A DNA stretch of 64,000 bases from Thauera sp. (GTDB lineage: Bacteria; Pseudomonadota; Gammaproteobacteria; Burkholderiales; Rhodocyclaceae). Made by a program: the position numbers and the translations under genes. The notes under the pieces were generated by a model. That model saw only the letters and a list, made by a program, of their open reading frames with translations. It was not told the origin of the DNA and searched no databases. The DNA lies in NCBI GenBank assembly GCA_024235615.1, contig JACKMB010000002.1, forward strand, positions 1 to 64,000. The letters are read 5' to 3'. Shown in pieces: positions 1-8,201 of the stretch. Within the stretch, counting starts at the first letter, position 1. Each line of letters starts with the position of its first letter.

Positions 1-1
1 G

Positions 2-148
2 GGATATGTGCTGGTCCGAGCGGGCGAGCCCGGTGAGCACTTCCTGACAGTGTGGAAGGATCTGCCGCAGGAAACGGAGGCGGCCGAGAGCACCGACGCG
101 GGGATCGTGAAGTACATTTCCGGATGGCTGAGAAAGCATGCGGACTGA
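2..148 (+). CDS. C-terminal end of an unrecognised protein (partial)
   Basis: An open frame runs from the window edge to a TGA at 146-148 and gives the last 48 residues of a protein whose start lies outside the window. The tail is hydrophilic and ends in ISGWLRKHAD. I do not recognise a family. Its last 25 bases overlap the first possible ATG of the SIR2-like remnant in another frame, so the two could be adjacent overlapping genes or one gene split by a frameshift. Confidence 0.4.
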   Translation, partial: GYVLVRAGEPGEHFLTVWKDLPQETEAAESTDAGIVKYISGWLRKHAD

Positions 149-456
149 ATCACCGCCTGCGAGCTCAACTCGCCCGGCTGCAGGGATGGCGCAACAACGT
201 CGAACGGCTGCTGGTCATCGAAGTTGGTGCTGGCACAGCGATCCCGTCCGTGCGTCTCTTCGGCGAGGGGCAGGGGGCCCCGATCATCCGGATTAACCCC
301 GGCGAGGCCAACACGAATGCCGATCGTGGCGTTTCGCTGGCCATGAGGGGAATTGAGGCAATGCAGGGGATCGCGTTGGTGCTCATCGAGCAGGATTTTC
401 TGGATCGTGAAAGCTGCCGAATACCTGAACTGGCAGCGAAGGGGAGACTTAGATGA
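124..456 (+). pseudogene. SIR2-family deacetylase C-terminal remnant
   Basis: The frame encodes a stretch that looks like the C-terminal NAD-binding part of prokaryotic SIR2-family deacetylases: LLVIEVGAGTAIPSVR, then IIRINPGEAN, then a short ISL-type segment (VSLAMRGIEAMQGI). The N-terminal Rossmann half, the zinc-binding Cys pairs and the catalytic His expected of a full SIR2 protein of about 250 residues are absent, so this is a truncated gene or the end of a frameshifted one. The ATG at 124 is only the first possible start. The stop overlaps the next gene's ATG as ATGA, so translation of the two is probably coupled. Family assignment is from memory of motifs and moderately sure; loss of function is inferred from length. 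Confidence 0.5.
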
Positions 457-2072
457 AGGGCTGGATCTACGTCATCACAAACCAGGCTGTTAGGGGGCTG
501 GTTCGCGTCGGAGTGACACCGAAGGACCCGGTCGCTTTTGCTGAAGCGCTTGATAAGGGGGGCCTGCCGTTCCCGTATGAGGTCGGGTATGAAGCACTCG
601 TACCGGACATGGACGCCGCAGACAAGGCTGTAGCGGCGACGCTCGCGGATAGGTCTCAAGGAAAGGGTTGGTACTCTTGCTCGGTCGTAGAAGCGGTTCG
701 GCAGATCACGAGGGCGGTAAGTGGGTCGATTCTGGTTGAAAGCCGTTACGATAATCTGTGTCTTGCCGATAGGATGTACGAAGCTGTATCCAGCAGCGAT
801 TCAGTTCGTCGGCGTGAGGTTCTAAGCGATCCGCAGTGTCCGCCCAATGTATTTCGTTTCGCTGTAGAGCGAGAAGAAGACGAATCTGTCCTTTTAAGTA
901 TGCTAGCCAATCCGTCGTTCTTTGATATAGATTTAGGAATCGTTGATCTTTTTCCTAGGGTTGCGAAGTTCCCTACAATCCTGGAGGTTATTGCGGAGAA
1001 TCCGAGGGTGCCCCCCTCTGTGCTGGAGATGGTTTTTGCGTCAATTGACGAATCGCAGCTGCCACTTCCCGTCATTCTTAAATTAATAAGGAATACCTCG
1101 TTTTCTGCAGATAATCTTTCAAGGGTCGTAGAGAAATATAAAAATGAAAAAAATGTTCTGCGGGTAGTGCTTGAACGTACCGACTGCTTGCCTCATGCCG
1201 TCAGTAGAATTGCTTGGATAGACTGGTGTGACTGCATTAGTTCGGAGCCAGAGTCGATTCACGAGCTTGCAAAAACACATCCGGCTTGGTCGGTTGAAGA
1301 ATTTGTTTCACTCCTCGAGAATGAAGCAAAGTTCGGTGATTCGCCAGACATGGTCGCGGCACACAGAGCATGTCCTCCAGAACTACTTGAGTGGCTGTTT
1401 AGATCGGGAGATCGCTCTATTAAAGAGATGGTTCTTTACAATGATGCATGTCCACCGAACTTGCTCGTTAATGTTGCAATTGCTGGAAGTATTGAGGATT
1501 TCGCAGGAGATGAAGAAAGGTGTCTCGCTGACTTGGCAATGGAGCATCCCTTAAATCCAATTGTCCGTGCGAGCAAGGCAGATAGCGAAGTAGAGTTTCG
1601 TGCTCTAGCCCGCTATCAATATGTTCAGGTGCTTCTGCCACTTGCCAAGAATCCTGCTTGCCCAGCGGGTGTTTTGAAAGAGATCGCAACCAGTTGGTCT
1701 TCGGATGTCCGTGAAGCTGTTGCTGCTCACTCGTTATGTCCCCCGGACACTTTGTGCTTCTTGGCTAGGGATGAGTCAGATGTTGTGCGTGCGAGGGTTG
1801 CAGAAAGGCAAGATTGTCCGTCGTCAATTTTAATAAATTTGGCACATGATCGGGCTCCAAAAGTTGCAAGAGAAGCCTTGATGAACCCTGGTTGTCCCCC
1901 CGAAATTCTTAAAGATTATGCTGAAAGCGAATACTTTGAATTTCGACTCCTTGTGTTAGACAATCCCTCCTGTCCTGTGCCAGTGGTGGATCTGCTGCGA
2001 AAAGATCGAAATCGTGATGTTCGCAAGAAGGCTAAAAGTCGCTATTTCGGCGCTAGCGAAAAGTGTCCATGA
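453..2072 (+). CDS. T5orf172/GIY-YIG-like domain protein with LRV repeats
   Basis: The protein has 539 residues. Residues 1-90 resemble the T5orf172 (MUG113) branch of the GIY-YIG nuclease fold: it opens GWIYVITN, followed by LVRVGVT and a KDP segment. Residues about 120-535 are tandem units of 22-26 residues built on CPP-x2-(V/L)L-x2-LA, with VR or AR near the end, matching the leucine-rich-variant (LRV) repeat. Clear copies begin at the Cys-Pro-Pro or Cys-Pro-Ala motifs in the last 200 residues. LRV repeats form a superhelical binding surface; the head may be a nuclease. A purine-rich site (AAGGGGAGA) precedes the ATG, which overlaps the SIR2-like stop. The gene is visibly AT-richer than its surroundings, suggesting recent acquisition. 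The target is unknown, and nuclease activity is not shown. Confidence 0.7.
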   Translation: MKGWIYVITNQAVRGLVRVGVTPKDPVAFAEALDKGGLPFPYEVGYEALVPDMDAADKAVAATLADRSQGKGWYSCSVVEAVRQITRAVSGSILVESRYDNLCLADRMYEAVSSSDSVRRREVLSDPQCPPNVFRFAVEREEDESVLLSMLANPSFFDIDLGIVDLFPRVAKFPTILEVIAENPRVPPSVLEMVFASIDESQLPLPVILKLIRNTSFSADNLSRVVEKYKNEKNVLRVVLERTDCLPHAVSRIAWIDWCDCISSEPESIHELAKTHPAWSVEEFVSLLENEAKFGDSPDMVAAHRACPPELLEWLFRSGDRSIKEMVLYNDACPPNLLVNVAIAGSIEDFAGDEERCLADLAMEHPLNPIVRASKADSEVEFRALARYQYVQVLLPLAKNPACPAGVLKEIATSWSSDVREAVAAHSLCPPDTLCFLARDESDVVRARVAERQDCPSSILINLAHDRAPKVAREALMNPGCPPEILKDYAESEYFEFRLLVLDNPSCPVPVVDLLRKDRNRDVRKKAKSRYFGASEKCP

Positions 2073-2386
2073 TGCCTATCGATTTCGAACTGATATGCGC
2101 GGGCCGTGGTATGCGGCGCGGAAGTAGCAGCGGTAGCATAGGAACCGGCGCCGCTGGCAAGCGTGTTCAACTGCCCGCAAACGGCGGAGTAGGTGCTTGC
2201 ACTCTCCGGTAGCCCTGCGGGAACTGGGCAGTGCTCGCCTCCGGGAATTGCACCCGGACTGCATGAGGCTGCTTGGGTGACGACGCCTTGACGGGCCTGG
2301 ATTTGTTCCAGGTGACTATCAGGGCGTTTTCTTTATCATCGTCGGCTGGCGACGTCTTGGCGATCGTGACCGTCTGAGTTCGATAG
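2073..2386. other. Intergenic stretch with no supported gene
   Basis: Between the LRV protein and the AlpA-like gene I see only short frames, including a 46-codon plus-strand frame starting near 2070 and a Ser/Arg-rich minus-strand frame. None has recognisable similarity. No transposon ends or attachment site could be identified. It may be decayed mobile-element DNA. Confidence 0.4.
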
Positions 2387-2728
2387 TCATGAGTGGGATC
2401 GAACTCTGGGCACCCTGGGGTCGGAGCGCGGGCTGTTGAGGAAGGCGCGGATGCGATTTAGCACCTCTTGCTGTTCGGCCGTGAGCGTCACTTCTTCTGG
2501 TGGGCCAGGTTGCGCGGCGTCTGGAGCGGCCGGCAGCCGGGGAGGACGGGGCTTGACTGTGTTGTTCGCTTCGAAAGCCCTCACTGCGGTGAGCGGGTAA
2601 CGAATGTAGTTGCCGAACTTGATGTACTCCGGACCTCGTTGCAGACACCGCCAGCGTTGGAGTGTCGTTACGCTTATGCCCCAGTAGGTGGCAAGCTCCC
2701 GCTCGTTCATGTGTTGTTCCGCGTCCAT
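2387..2728 (-). CDS. AlpA/excisionase-like DNA-binding protein
   Basis: A 113-residue protein with a winged-helix MerR/AlpA-type DNA-binding head at residues 5-55. The segment MNERELATYWGISVTTLQRW is the helix-turn-helix and R-GP-YIKFGNYIRYPL is the wing, the standard layout of AlpA and phage excisionase regulators. The C-terminal half is Pro/Ala-rich and ends in a short charged helix (EEVTLTAEQQEVLNRI). Such proteins usually control excision or transcription of prophages and integrative elements, which fits the accessory look of the first 3 kb. No integrase is visible. ATG at 2728 is the natural start; an internal Met seven codons in is an alternative. Confidence 0.7.
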   Translation of the reverse strand: MDAEQHMNERELATYWGISVTTLQRWRCLQRGPEYIKFGNYIRYPLTAVRAFEANNTVKPRPPRLPAAPDAAQPGPPEEVTLTAEQQEVLNRIRAFLNSPRSDPRVPRVRSHS

Positions 2729-2824
2729 CGCCAGGGTCCTTCTGCGTTGTTGGGTGGGTCCGCATGAGGGCGCTGCGTGGGGGGCGAGTCAACCGCTTTT
2801 CTCGGTTTCAGCGCTAGATCGCGC

Positions 2825-2992
2825 TATAATTCGACAGCCAGAGTTGATCCGATTGGCATTGGAATAACCGCTAATAAACAACGACATACGCTGATAAGAG
2901 CCACTACGCTTGGAGTCTCTTCAGAAATGTTTATCTGTGTGCCGCGCCTGCACCACCACTTTCCAAAGGCCAGACATTGCTCTGGCCTTTTT
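2825..2992 (+). ncRNA. Candidate small RNA: TATAAT box to intrinsic terminator
   Basis: A perfect TATAAT lies at 2825-2830 and a strong intrinsic terminator at 2965-2992, with no convincing reading frame between them. Transcription starting near 2837 would give an RNA of about 155 nt. No good -35 hexamer is visible at the usual spacing and no known RNA family was recognised, so this rests on promoter and terminator logic only. Confidence 0.3.
2965..2992 (+). terminator. Rho-independent terminator
   Basis: AAAGGCCAGA at 2965-2974 pairs perfectly with TCTGGCCTTT at 2981-2990 around a 6-nt loop, and the stem runs into a T tract on the plus strand. It would end the putative small RNA. Confidence 0.75.
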
Positions 2993-3219
2993 CATGGTTG
3001 CCCGAAACCCCAGTGTTGGCGCGGGTTTCGCGTTTTGTGCGAAAAGGGCGAGCAGCCCCAGGGGCCCTGTTTTCGAGGGTTTTTCGCCCTCTGTGCTCTC
3101 TGTTCTCTGTTTCTGCGAAAGCCGGCTTTCGCACGTGGTCCATACAAATCAATGGGTTGCGTGGGCCGGTTTGACCCGTCACTTGGCAGGCGGAGGCGAC
3201 AGATCGGCGGCTGAGCGCA
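2993..3219. other. Non-coding stretch upstream of the SRAP gene end
   Basis: The bases between the terminator and the stop of the minus-strand SRAP gene hold no reading frame I can support and no obvious repeat. Together with the candidate RNA this leaves about 490 bases without a protein gene (2729-3219). Confidence 0.4.
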
Positions 3220-3837
3220 TCAGCGCGGTGCAGGCTCGGCTACGAAAGCGCCCGAGTCGAAACCCCGGAAGAACGTGCGTGCCGCGCTTTCGGACTTTGC
3301 GCGCAGCCAGTCTCCCCAGGCATCATCGGGCAGGATCACCACCGAGCGCTTCTCGTCGCCCGGCTTGTGGAATCGCTGCATGAGGGGATGACCATCGGCG
3401 TTGATCGTCAGCAGGGTCATCGACCAGTGGGGCTCGCCGGCCTCATCCTCCTTGCGCTCCCACAGCCCGGCAATCCCCATCGGTTTGCCGTCAGCGCGTA
3501 GGATCGCCCAGCGCACCGCTTTCCCAGTCTCGTAGCAGGGCTCGAAGAGCACCTCGGCCGGGATGATGCAGAGTTGCCCGCGCTGCCAGGCGTGGCGAAA
3601 GGAGGGTTTTTCGCCGAGCGTCTCCGAGCGTGCGTTGTACGTCGAGCGGATGATCTTCAGGTCGTGCGCCCAGGCCGGGACGAGCCCGAAGACGGCGGGT
3701 ACCCACTGTCGGGGGGCGAAGTTCGTCACGACCGGTACAACCGAGCCAGGATAGGCCTCGCCGTAGCCGAATTCCGGCGGCGGCAAAGGCAGCGCGGCGA
3801 GCGCTTCACGCGAGGCGGGGCGGTAATTGGCGCACAT
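3220..3837 (-). CDS. SRAP-family peptidase / abasic-site DNA crosslinking protein (YedK/HMCES)
   Basis: The 205-residue protein starts MCANYRP, placing the catalytic cysteine at position 2 directly after the initiator Met, as required in the SRAP family; this decides the start although the frame stays open upstream. Other family hallmarks are the NAR-SET segment (STYNARSETLG), the CIIPAEVLFEPC segment carrying the active-site Glu, and the late LLTINADGHPLMQRFHK with the conserved His. Family members form a thiazolidine crosslink with abasic sites in single-stranded DNA and shield them during replication. Length is typical. It is encoded alone, convergent with the accessory region and divergent from the membrane protein gene at 3993. 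Function is by family only. Confidence 0.9.
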   Translation of the reverse strand: MCANYRPASREALAALPLPPPEFGYGEAYPGSVVPVVTNFAPRQWVPAVFGLVPAWAHDLKIIRSTYNARSETLGEKPSFRHAWQRGQLCIIPAEVLFEPCYETGKAVRWAILRADGKPMGIAGLWERKEDEAGEPHWSMTLLTINADGHPLMQRFHKPGDEKRSVVILPDDAWGDWLRAKSESAARTFFRGFDSGAFVAEPAPR

Positions 3838-3992
3838 GGGGGGCGGTGCGAGTCTCCGGGCGGCCATTATCGCCGATGCGGGGGGCGGGGATGCAGCGGC
3901 GCCCGGCCGCGCTGTTCGCGGTGTTCGTCCCGCAAGTGGTCGATGCCGCGCGGTCGATGCCGCGCTGTGTCGACATCGGCATCTGGTAGAGA

Positions 3993-5387
3993 ATGCATTC
4001 TCGCAAGCAAAGCCCCCGCGGACCAACGACACCCTTCGCTCCCTTGCCCCCTGAATTGCCCACCACCTCTCCCCGCCGCCGCACGCTGGCGGCCGTGCTG
4101 CTGTTTGCGATGACGGTGCTCGCCGCGCTGGCGGGCACCGGGCATGGGCCGCCCGTGTGGATCGCCGGGCTGGCAGCCTGGGGCGCGGCCGTGCTGTTGT
4201 GGCCGCAGCTTGCGCGCGCGCAGAAGCGCCAGGCGCTGCTGCTGGCCGGCGTCGGCGTGGTGGCGTTCGGCGTCGCACTCGGGCGCGGGGGCAGCCCGAG
4301 CCTGCTGGGCCTGCTGACGCAGAACACCGCGCTGCTGGGCATGCTGGCGGCGGTGAGCTTCCTGCGCCTGCTGCGCACGCCCGAAGCCGGCAGCGCAGGC
4401 CTGCCCAAGGGGCGCGGCGCGCTGTGGCGCACCTTGGGCGCGGTGCACGTGCTGGGCGCGGTGATCAACCTGTCGGCGGTCTTCATCATGGCCGACCGCA
4501 TCGGTGCGGACGGCAAGCCGCGCCAGGACCAGGCGGCGGTGCTGGTGCGCGCCTTCCTCGCCGCGGCGCTGTGGTCGCCCTTCTTTGCCGCCACCGCGGT
4601 GGCGCTGACCTATGCGCCCGGCGCCAGCCCGCTCGGCCTGGCGGCATCCGGCATGGCGCTGGCAGTGGTGCTGCTGTGGCTCGCCGGCCGCGACACCGAG
4701 CGCAGCAGCGGCAACCGGGCGGCCGACTTCATCGGCTATCCGATGCAGGCGTCGGCGCTGAAGGTGCCCGCGGTGCTGGCGGTGCTGGTGGGGGCCGGGC
4801 ACTGGGTGGTGCCCGAGTGGGCGGCGCTGGCCGTCATCAGCCTGGCCGCGCTCGTGGTGGTGTGCGTCGTGGTGCTGGTCCAGCAGGGCGCGCGGGCGGG
4901 CGGCCATGCGCTGTATGGCCATGTGCGCGACCGCCTGCCGGGCATGTCGGGCGAGCTGGTGCTGTTCCTGTCGGCGGCGGTGTTCGCCAGCGGGCTGCGT
5001 GCGCTGATGGACAGCGGCGGGCTGTGGCTGCCCTTTGCCGCTTTCGGCGTGACCGAGGCGGCGCTGGTGCTGGCGGCGATGATCCTGCTCGCCGCGCTCG
5101 GCATCCACGCGGTGATCACCATCGCCATGGCGTCGGCCTGGCTGGCGCCGCTGCAACCGGAACCGACGCTGCTCGCGCTGGTGTTCGTGCAGTCGTGGGC
5201 GATCGGTCTCGCCGCCGGGCCAATGTCCGGCATCCACCTCGCGCTGCAGGGCCGCTACGGCCTGTCGGCCGCGCAGCTCGCACGCGCCAACGTGCGCTAC
5301 TGCCTGCAGGCCTATGCGGCGGCGGTGGTGTGGCTGGCGGTGATCGGCAGCGTGCTGGGCGTGAAGCTGTTGCCGGCCTTGAGTTGA
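3993..5387 (+). CDS. Polytopic inner-membrane protein, possible transporter
   Basis: The 464-residue protein has a Pro-rich N-terminal tail of about 30 residues, then around 10-12 strongly hydrophobic segments spread to the end (for example near 33-50, 55-75, 82-98, 185-230, 255-300 and 330-450). It has no long soluble domain or nucleotide-binding motif. The general pattern of two hydrophobic halves with glycine-rich breaks (NTALLGMLAAVSFL; AAGPMSGIHLALQG) resembles ion-transporter-superfamily permeases, but I cannot assign a family or substrate. It is followed 28 bp later by a DUF6155-like gene. The start is uncertain because the first 30 residues could be non-native; an internal start is possible. 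Confidence 0.65.
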   Translation: MHSRKQSPRGPTTPFAPLPPELPTTSPRRRTLAAVLLFAMTVLAALAGTGHGPPVWIAGLAAWGAAVLLWPQLARAQKRQALLLAGVGVVAFGVALGRGGSPSLLGLLTQNTALLGMLAAVSFLRLLRTPEAGSAGLPKGRGALWRTLGAVHVLGAVINLSAVFIMADRIGADGKPRQDQAAVLVRAFLAAALWSPFFAATAVALTYAPGASPLGLAASGMALAVVLLWLAGRDTERSSGNRAADFIGYPMQASALKVPAVLAVLVGAGHWVVPEWAALAVISLAALVVVCVVVLVQQGARAGGHALYGHVRDRLPGMSGELVLFLSAAVFASGLRALMDSGGLWLPFAAFGVTEAALVLAAMILLAALGIHAVITIAMASAWLAPLQPEPTLLALVFVQSWAIGLAAGPMSGIHLALQGRYGLSAAQLARANVRYCLQAYAAAVVWLAVIGSVLGVKLLPALS

Positions 5388-5415
5388 CCAACCCTCGATG
5401 GAGGATCTGTCGGAT

Positions 5416-5970
5416 ATGGAAACAAAGAAGGGCAAGCCAGGCTGGCGCGACGTAAAGGGCGCGCTGGTCGACTTCGACCGGGCCGGACTGCTCGCCTTGG
5501 TCCAGGACCTGTATGCCGCAAGCAAGGACAATCAGGTCTTCCTGCACGCCCGCTTCGGGCTCGGTGAGGATGCGCTCGAACCCTACAGGGTGGTGATCGA
5601 GCGCTGGCTTTGCCCGGATGTGTACAAGAATCAGGACTACTCGGTCGCGAAGGCCAGGAAGCCGATCGCCGACTACAAGAAGGCGATCGGCCTGCCGGCG
5701 GGGCTCGCGGAGCTGATGGTGTTCTATTGCGAGCAGGCGACCGGTTTCAGCGCCGAGTTCGGGTTGGACGACGAGACGTACTACGGCGCGCTGGTGCGGA
5801 TGTTCGGGCAGGCGCTGGCGATCGTTGCGGGCTTGCCCGAGCCGCAGCGCGCGAGCTTTCTCGCGCGGCTCGATGTCGTCCGCGCGATCGGGCAGAACGT
5901 GGGCTGGGGCGTGGGCGAGGAGTTCGACACGCTGTGGCGACGCGCCGGCTTCGAGATCGACGGATCATGA
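5416..5970 (+). CDS. DUF6155-like hypothetical protein
   Basis: A soluble, mostly helical protein of 184 residues beginning METKKGKPGW. GGAGG at 5401-5405 sits 10 bases before this ATG and supports it over an in-frame ATG at 5398. The central part (LLALVQDLYAASKDNQVFLHARFG, split by a DYKKAIG segment about 55 residues later) resembles DUF6155 proteins, which have no established function. There is no signal peptide, membrane segment or catalytic motif. It lies in a run of small plus-strand genes that may be co-transcribed with the upstream membrane protein. Confidence 0.65.
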   Translation: METKKGKPGWRDVKGALVDFDRAGLLALVQDLYAASKDNQVFLHARFGLGEDALEPYRVVIERWLCPDVYKNQDYSVAKARKPIADYKKAIGLPAGLAELMVFYCEQATGFSAEFGLDDETYYGALVRMFGQALAIVAGLPEPQRASFLARLDVVRAIGQNVGWGVGEEFDTLWRRAGFEIDGS

Positions 5971-6015
5971 GAATCCTCTCCGCCTCCTGCGCGCGCGGCC
6001 CGGACGTCATCCGCC

Positions 6016-6306
6016 ATGGCTGATCACGAAATTCCGCCCGAGCTGGCGGCCCTGGCCCGCAGGATTCAGTCCCTTCGCGAGGAGGCGCGCGCGCTCGGTC
6101 TCTTCGCCGAGGATCGCGGGCTGCTGAGCTGTCCGGCCTGCGGCTTGCAGGAAGACGTTACGATCGGGGGGCGTCTGATCACCTGCGATGGCAATGTGGC
6201 CGCAGGCGATGACCTCGGCTTGCGCTTTGTCGAGTCCCCGGTCGGGGCCTTCGTCTGCCCGCGTTGCGGCAGTCCTGCTTGCCGCGAGGATGATCCGGAG
6301 GCTTAG
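6016..6306 (+). CDS. Small protein with two CxxC zinc-ribbon-like pairs
   Basis: The 96-residue protein has a helical N-terminus (residues 5-35), then CPAC at about 39-42 and CPRC at about 81-84, a spacing compatible with a rubredoxin- or zinc-ribbon-like knuckle pair. A further Cys follows in SPACRED. I do not recognise a named family. It begins 45 bp after the DUF6155-like gene on the same strand. Metal binding is inferred from the cysteines only. Confidence 0.6.
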   Translation: MADHEIPPELAALARRIQSLREEARALGLFAEDRGLLSCPACGLQEDVTIGGRLITCDGNVAAGDDLGLRFVESPVGAFVCPRCGSPACREDDPEA

Positions 6307-6452
6307 GGTCGTGCGGCGTCGGACGGCTCGGGTGCCAAGTTCCGGCGGGGCTCTTCAGTACAATCACGCGATGTTCGACAGATCGATGCGTCGCGGCGCG
6401 GCTTGCAGGTGAAGCGTCAAGTGTGTGACTGGATCGACGAATGAGGATTCCG

Positions 6453-6788
6453 ATGAATTACATCATGGCAGTGTTGATCGGCTTCAGCGTCCTCCTTGCG
6501 GGCGGCACGGCCATGGCCGTGGGCGCCGGACAGGATGGCGCGACGGCAGGCGCGCAGGTGCTCGAACCGCAGCAAGGCAAGAAGGAGGGCGCCAAGGCGG
6601 CCGTGACCGAGGCCGACCCGGGCAACCGCGCTTCTTTGCTGTACATCGTCCTCGTCGGCGGCGTGATGGTCGTAGCCATGAAGATGGCGATCGCCTACGG
6701 CAAAAAGAAGCTGGAAGAAGAGCGCGAGGCCGCCCGTGAGAAAGCGGCGCTCGAGGAGCGACAGAAGAGGTCGCAGGCGAAGGGCTGA
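6453..6788 (+). CDS. Small membrane protein with signal peptide and charged tail
   Basis: A 111-residue protein starting MNYIMAV. A GAGG just upstream of 6453 favours this over the in-frame ATG at 6441. Residues 1-22 form a signal-peptide-like hydrophobic segment ending AMA. A second transmembrane segment lies at about 63-82 (LLYIVLVGGVMVVAMKM). It is followed by a Lys/Glu-rich helix (KKKLEEEREAAREKAALEE) probably facing the cytoplasm. No family is recognised. It could be a single-pass scaffold or a small envelope protein. Confidence 0.55.
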   Translation: MNYIMAVLIGFSVLLAGGTAMAVGAGQDGATAGAQVLEPQQGKKEGAKAAVTEADPGNRASLLYIVLVGGVMVVAMKMAIAYGKKKLEEEREAAREKAALEERQKRSQAKG

Positions 6789-7100
6789 GGACGGCGGGAT
6801 GCGTGCCGGTTTGCAGGCTTGCCGCTCGAAATTCGGGACACCGACGCCCCCACTGCACCCTGCAGGTGCGCCCGTGCGTTTGAAAGCGCAGGATCCATCC
6901 CCATATAGCCTGAAGTGGCCTTCACGGCCATTCCCCCAGACTTTCGGAGACCACGCGATGAGCTGCCGCGGCCGCGCGAGATTCGCCCTGTGCATCGACC
7001 AGGCACATGCCTGGCCCCGGCCTCGATAGCGCCTTGCCGGCGCGGATCGGCAGGCCGGGGTCGGTGGAGTGTCCTTTCCTCTCGTCTCGAAGGTCCTGCC
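6789..7100. other. Intergenic region before the MscS-like gene
   Basis: This 312-base stretch is open in the frame of the downstream channel gene from 6915, but the translated part is Pro/Arg-rich and unlike an MscS N-terminus, so I treat it as untranslated. No convincing promoter hexamers or RNA structure were recognised. Confidence 0.4.
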
Positions 7101-8027
7101 ATGGTTCGCGCGCTGTACTCCCGCGCCGGCTCGCATGCCGGTGTCGGACTCCTCTTCCTGGTGTTGTTCGTCCTGTACGCCGAGCGGGCGTTCGGGCTGC
7201 TGCCCGTCGACCACGCCCTGCAGGCCTGGCTCGAGCCGGTGCGCAACGCGGCGATTGCGCTCGCGCTGTTCACCGCCGCGCATCTGCTGCATGCGCTCGC
7301 GTCGGCGCGGCTGTCGCAGCGGCGCAAGGGGCGCAAGCCGGTGCCCAAGGTGCTGCTCGACCTGCTGCGGGTGTTCCTGTTCGCGCTGGCAACGCTGGGC
7401 GGGCTGTCGTTGCTGTTCCGCCAGGACCTATCGGGGATCCTGACCGGCTCGGGCCTGGTGCTGGCCGTGCTGGGCTTCGCGATCCGCAACGTGGTGGCCG
7501 ACACGCTGTCGGGGATCGCGCTCGGGATCGAGGCGCCGTTCCGCATCGGCGACTGGGTGCGCATCGAGAACCTCGCGCAGGGGCGGGTGCAGGAGATCGG
7601 CTGGCGCACGACGCGGCTAGTGACCGGGGACAGCACCTACGTGATCCTGCCCAACAGCCAGATCTCGCGGCAGCGCATCACCAACTTCAGCGCGCCGAAG
7701 AAGGAGTATCGCGACCACGCCGAGCTGACCCTGCCGGTCGCGCTGCCGGTGGCCGAGGCGAGGGAGCTGATGCGCGCGGCGCTGGAGTGTGCGGTGGGCA
7801 TCGCCGAGGACAAGCCGCCCGAGGTGCAGCTGGTGTCCTACGGCCCGGCGGGCATCACCTACCGGGTGAAGTACTGGGTGCCGCAGCACGACCGCGAGCC
7901 GGCCTGCCGCGACGAGGTGCTCGGCCTCATCGATGCGGCGCTGCGCGAACGCGGGGTTGTGCTGGCGCAGGTGCCGCTCGCGCTGTCTTGTGCGCAGCAG
8001 GAGTCCATACCGTATGAGGCCGTCTAG
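7101..8027 (+). CDS. MscS-family mechanosensitive ion channel
   Basis: The 308-residue protein carries four hydrophobic stretches in its first 150 residues. The last is the pore-lining helix and Gly-rich segment (GILTGSGLVLAVLGFAIRN), followed by the MscS beta domain signature (IEAPFRIGDWVRIENLAQGRVQEIGWRTTR...LPNS) and an alpha/beta C-terminal domain. These channels open under membrane tension and release small solutes during hypo-osmotic shock. The start chosen is MVRALYSRAG, because the sequence upstream in the same frame is not membrane-like. It is encoded singly. Confidence in the family is high; gating behaviour is unknown. Confidence 0.9.
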   Translation: MVRALYSRAGSHAGVGLLFLVLFVLYAERAFGLLPVDHALQAWLEPVRNAAIALALFTAAHLLHALASARLSQRRKGRKPVPKVLLDLLRVFLFALATLGGLSLLFRQDLSGILTGSGLVLAVLGFAIRNVVADTLSGIALGIEAPFRIGDWVRIENLAQGRVQEIGWRTTRLVTGDSTYVILPNSQISRQRITNFSAPKKEYRDHAELTLPVALPVAEARELMRAALECAVGIAEDKPPEVQLVSYGPAGITYRVKYWVPQHDREPACRDEVLGLIDAALRERGVVLAQVPLALSCAQQESIPYEAV

Positions 8028-8201
8028 ACTGGGCACATGCAGGTCGGCAAGCGTGGGTGCGCGCGCGGTGGGCGGGCTCGCCCTCGTGATGCGCGAGCGT
8101 GGCGCATCTCCCTGCTGGTCCCTGCGTGCCCTTTTCGGTGATCCTGTACTCGGCCGCCACCGCGCCGTGATGCCGGTGCGGCGGCAATAAGGAGTTCGGC
8201 G

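Noticed and set aside
2319-2408. Tiny minus-strand frame (MTIELRRSRS...) downstream of the AlpA-like gene
   Set aside because: Only about 23 codons, with no ribosome-binding site I trust and no similarity; too weak to list as a gene.
3838-4278. Upstream extension of the SRAP gene
   Set aside because: The family needs Cys directly after the initiator Met, which is fulfilled only at 3837.
6915-7100. N-terminal extension of the MscS-like gene
   Set aside because: Pro/Arg-rich and without hydrophobic helices; the ATG at 7101 gives a typical channel start.
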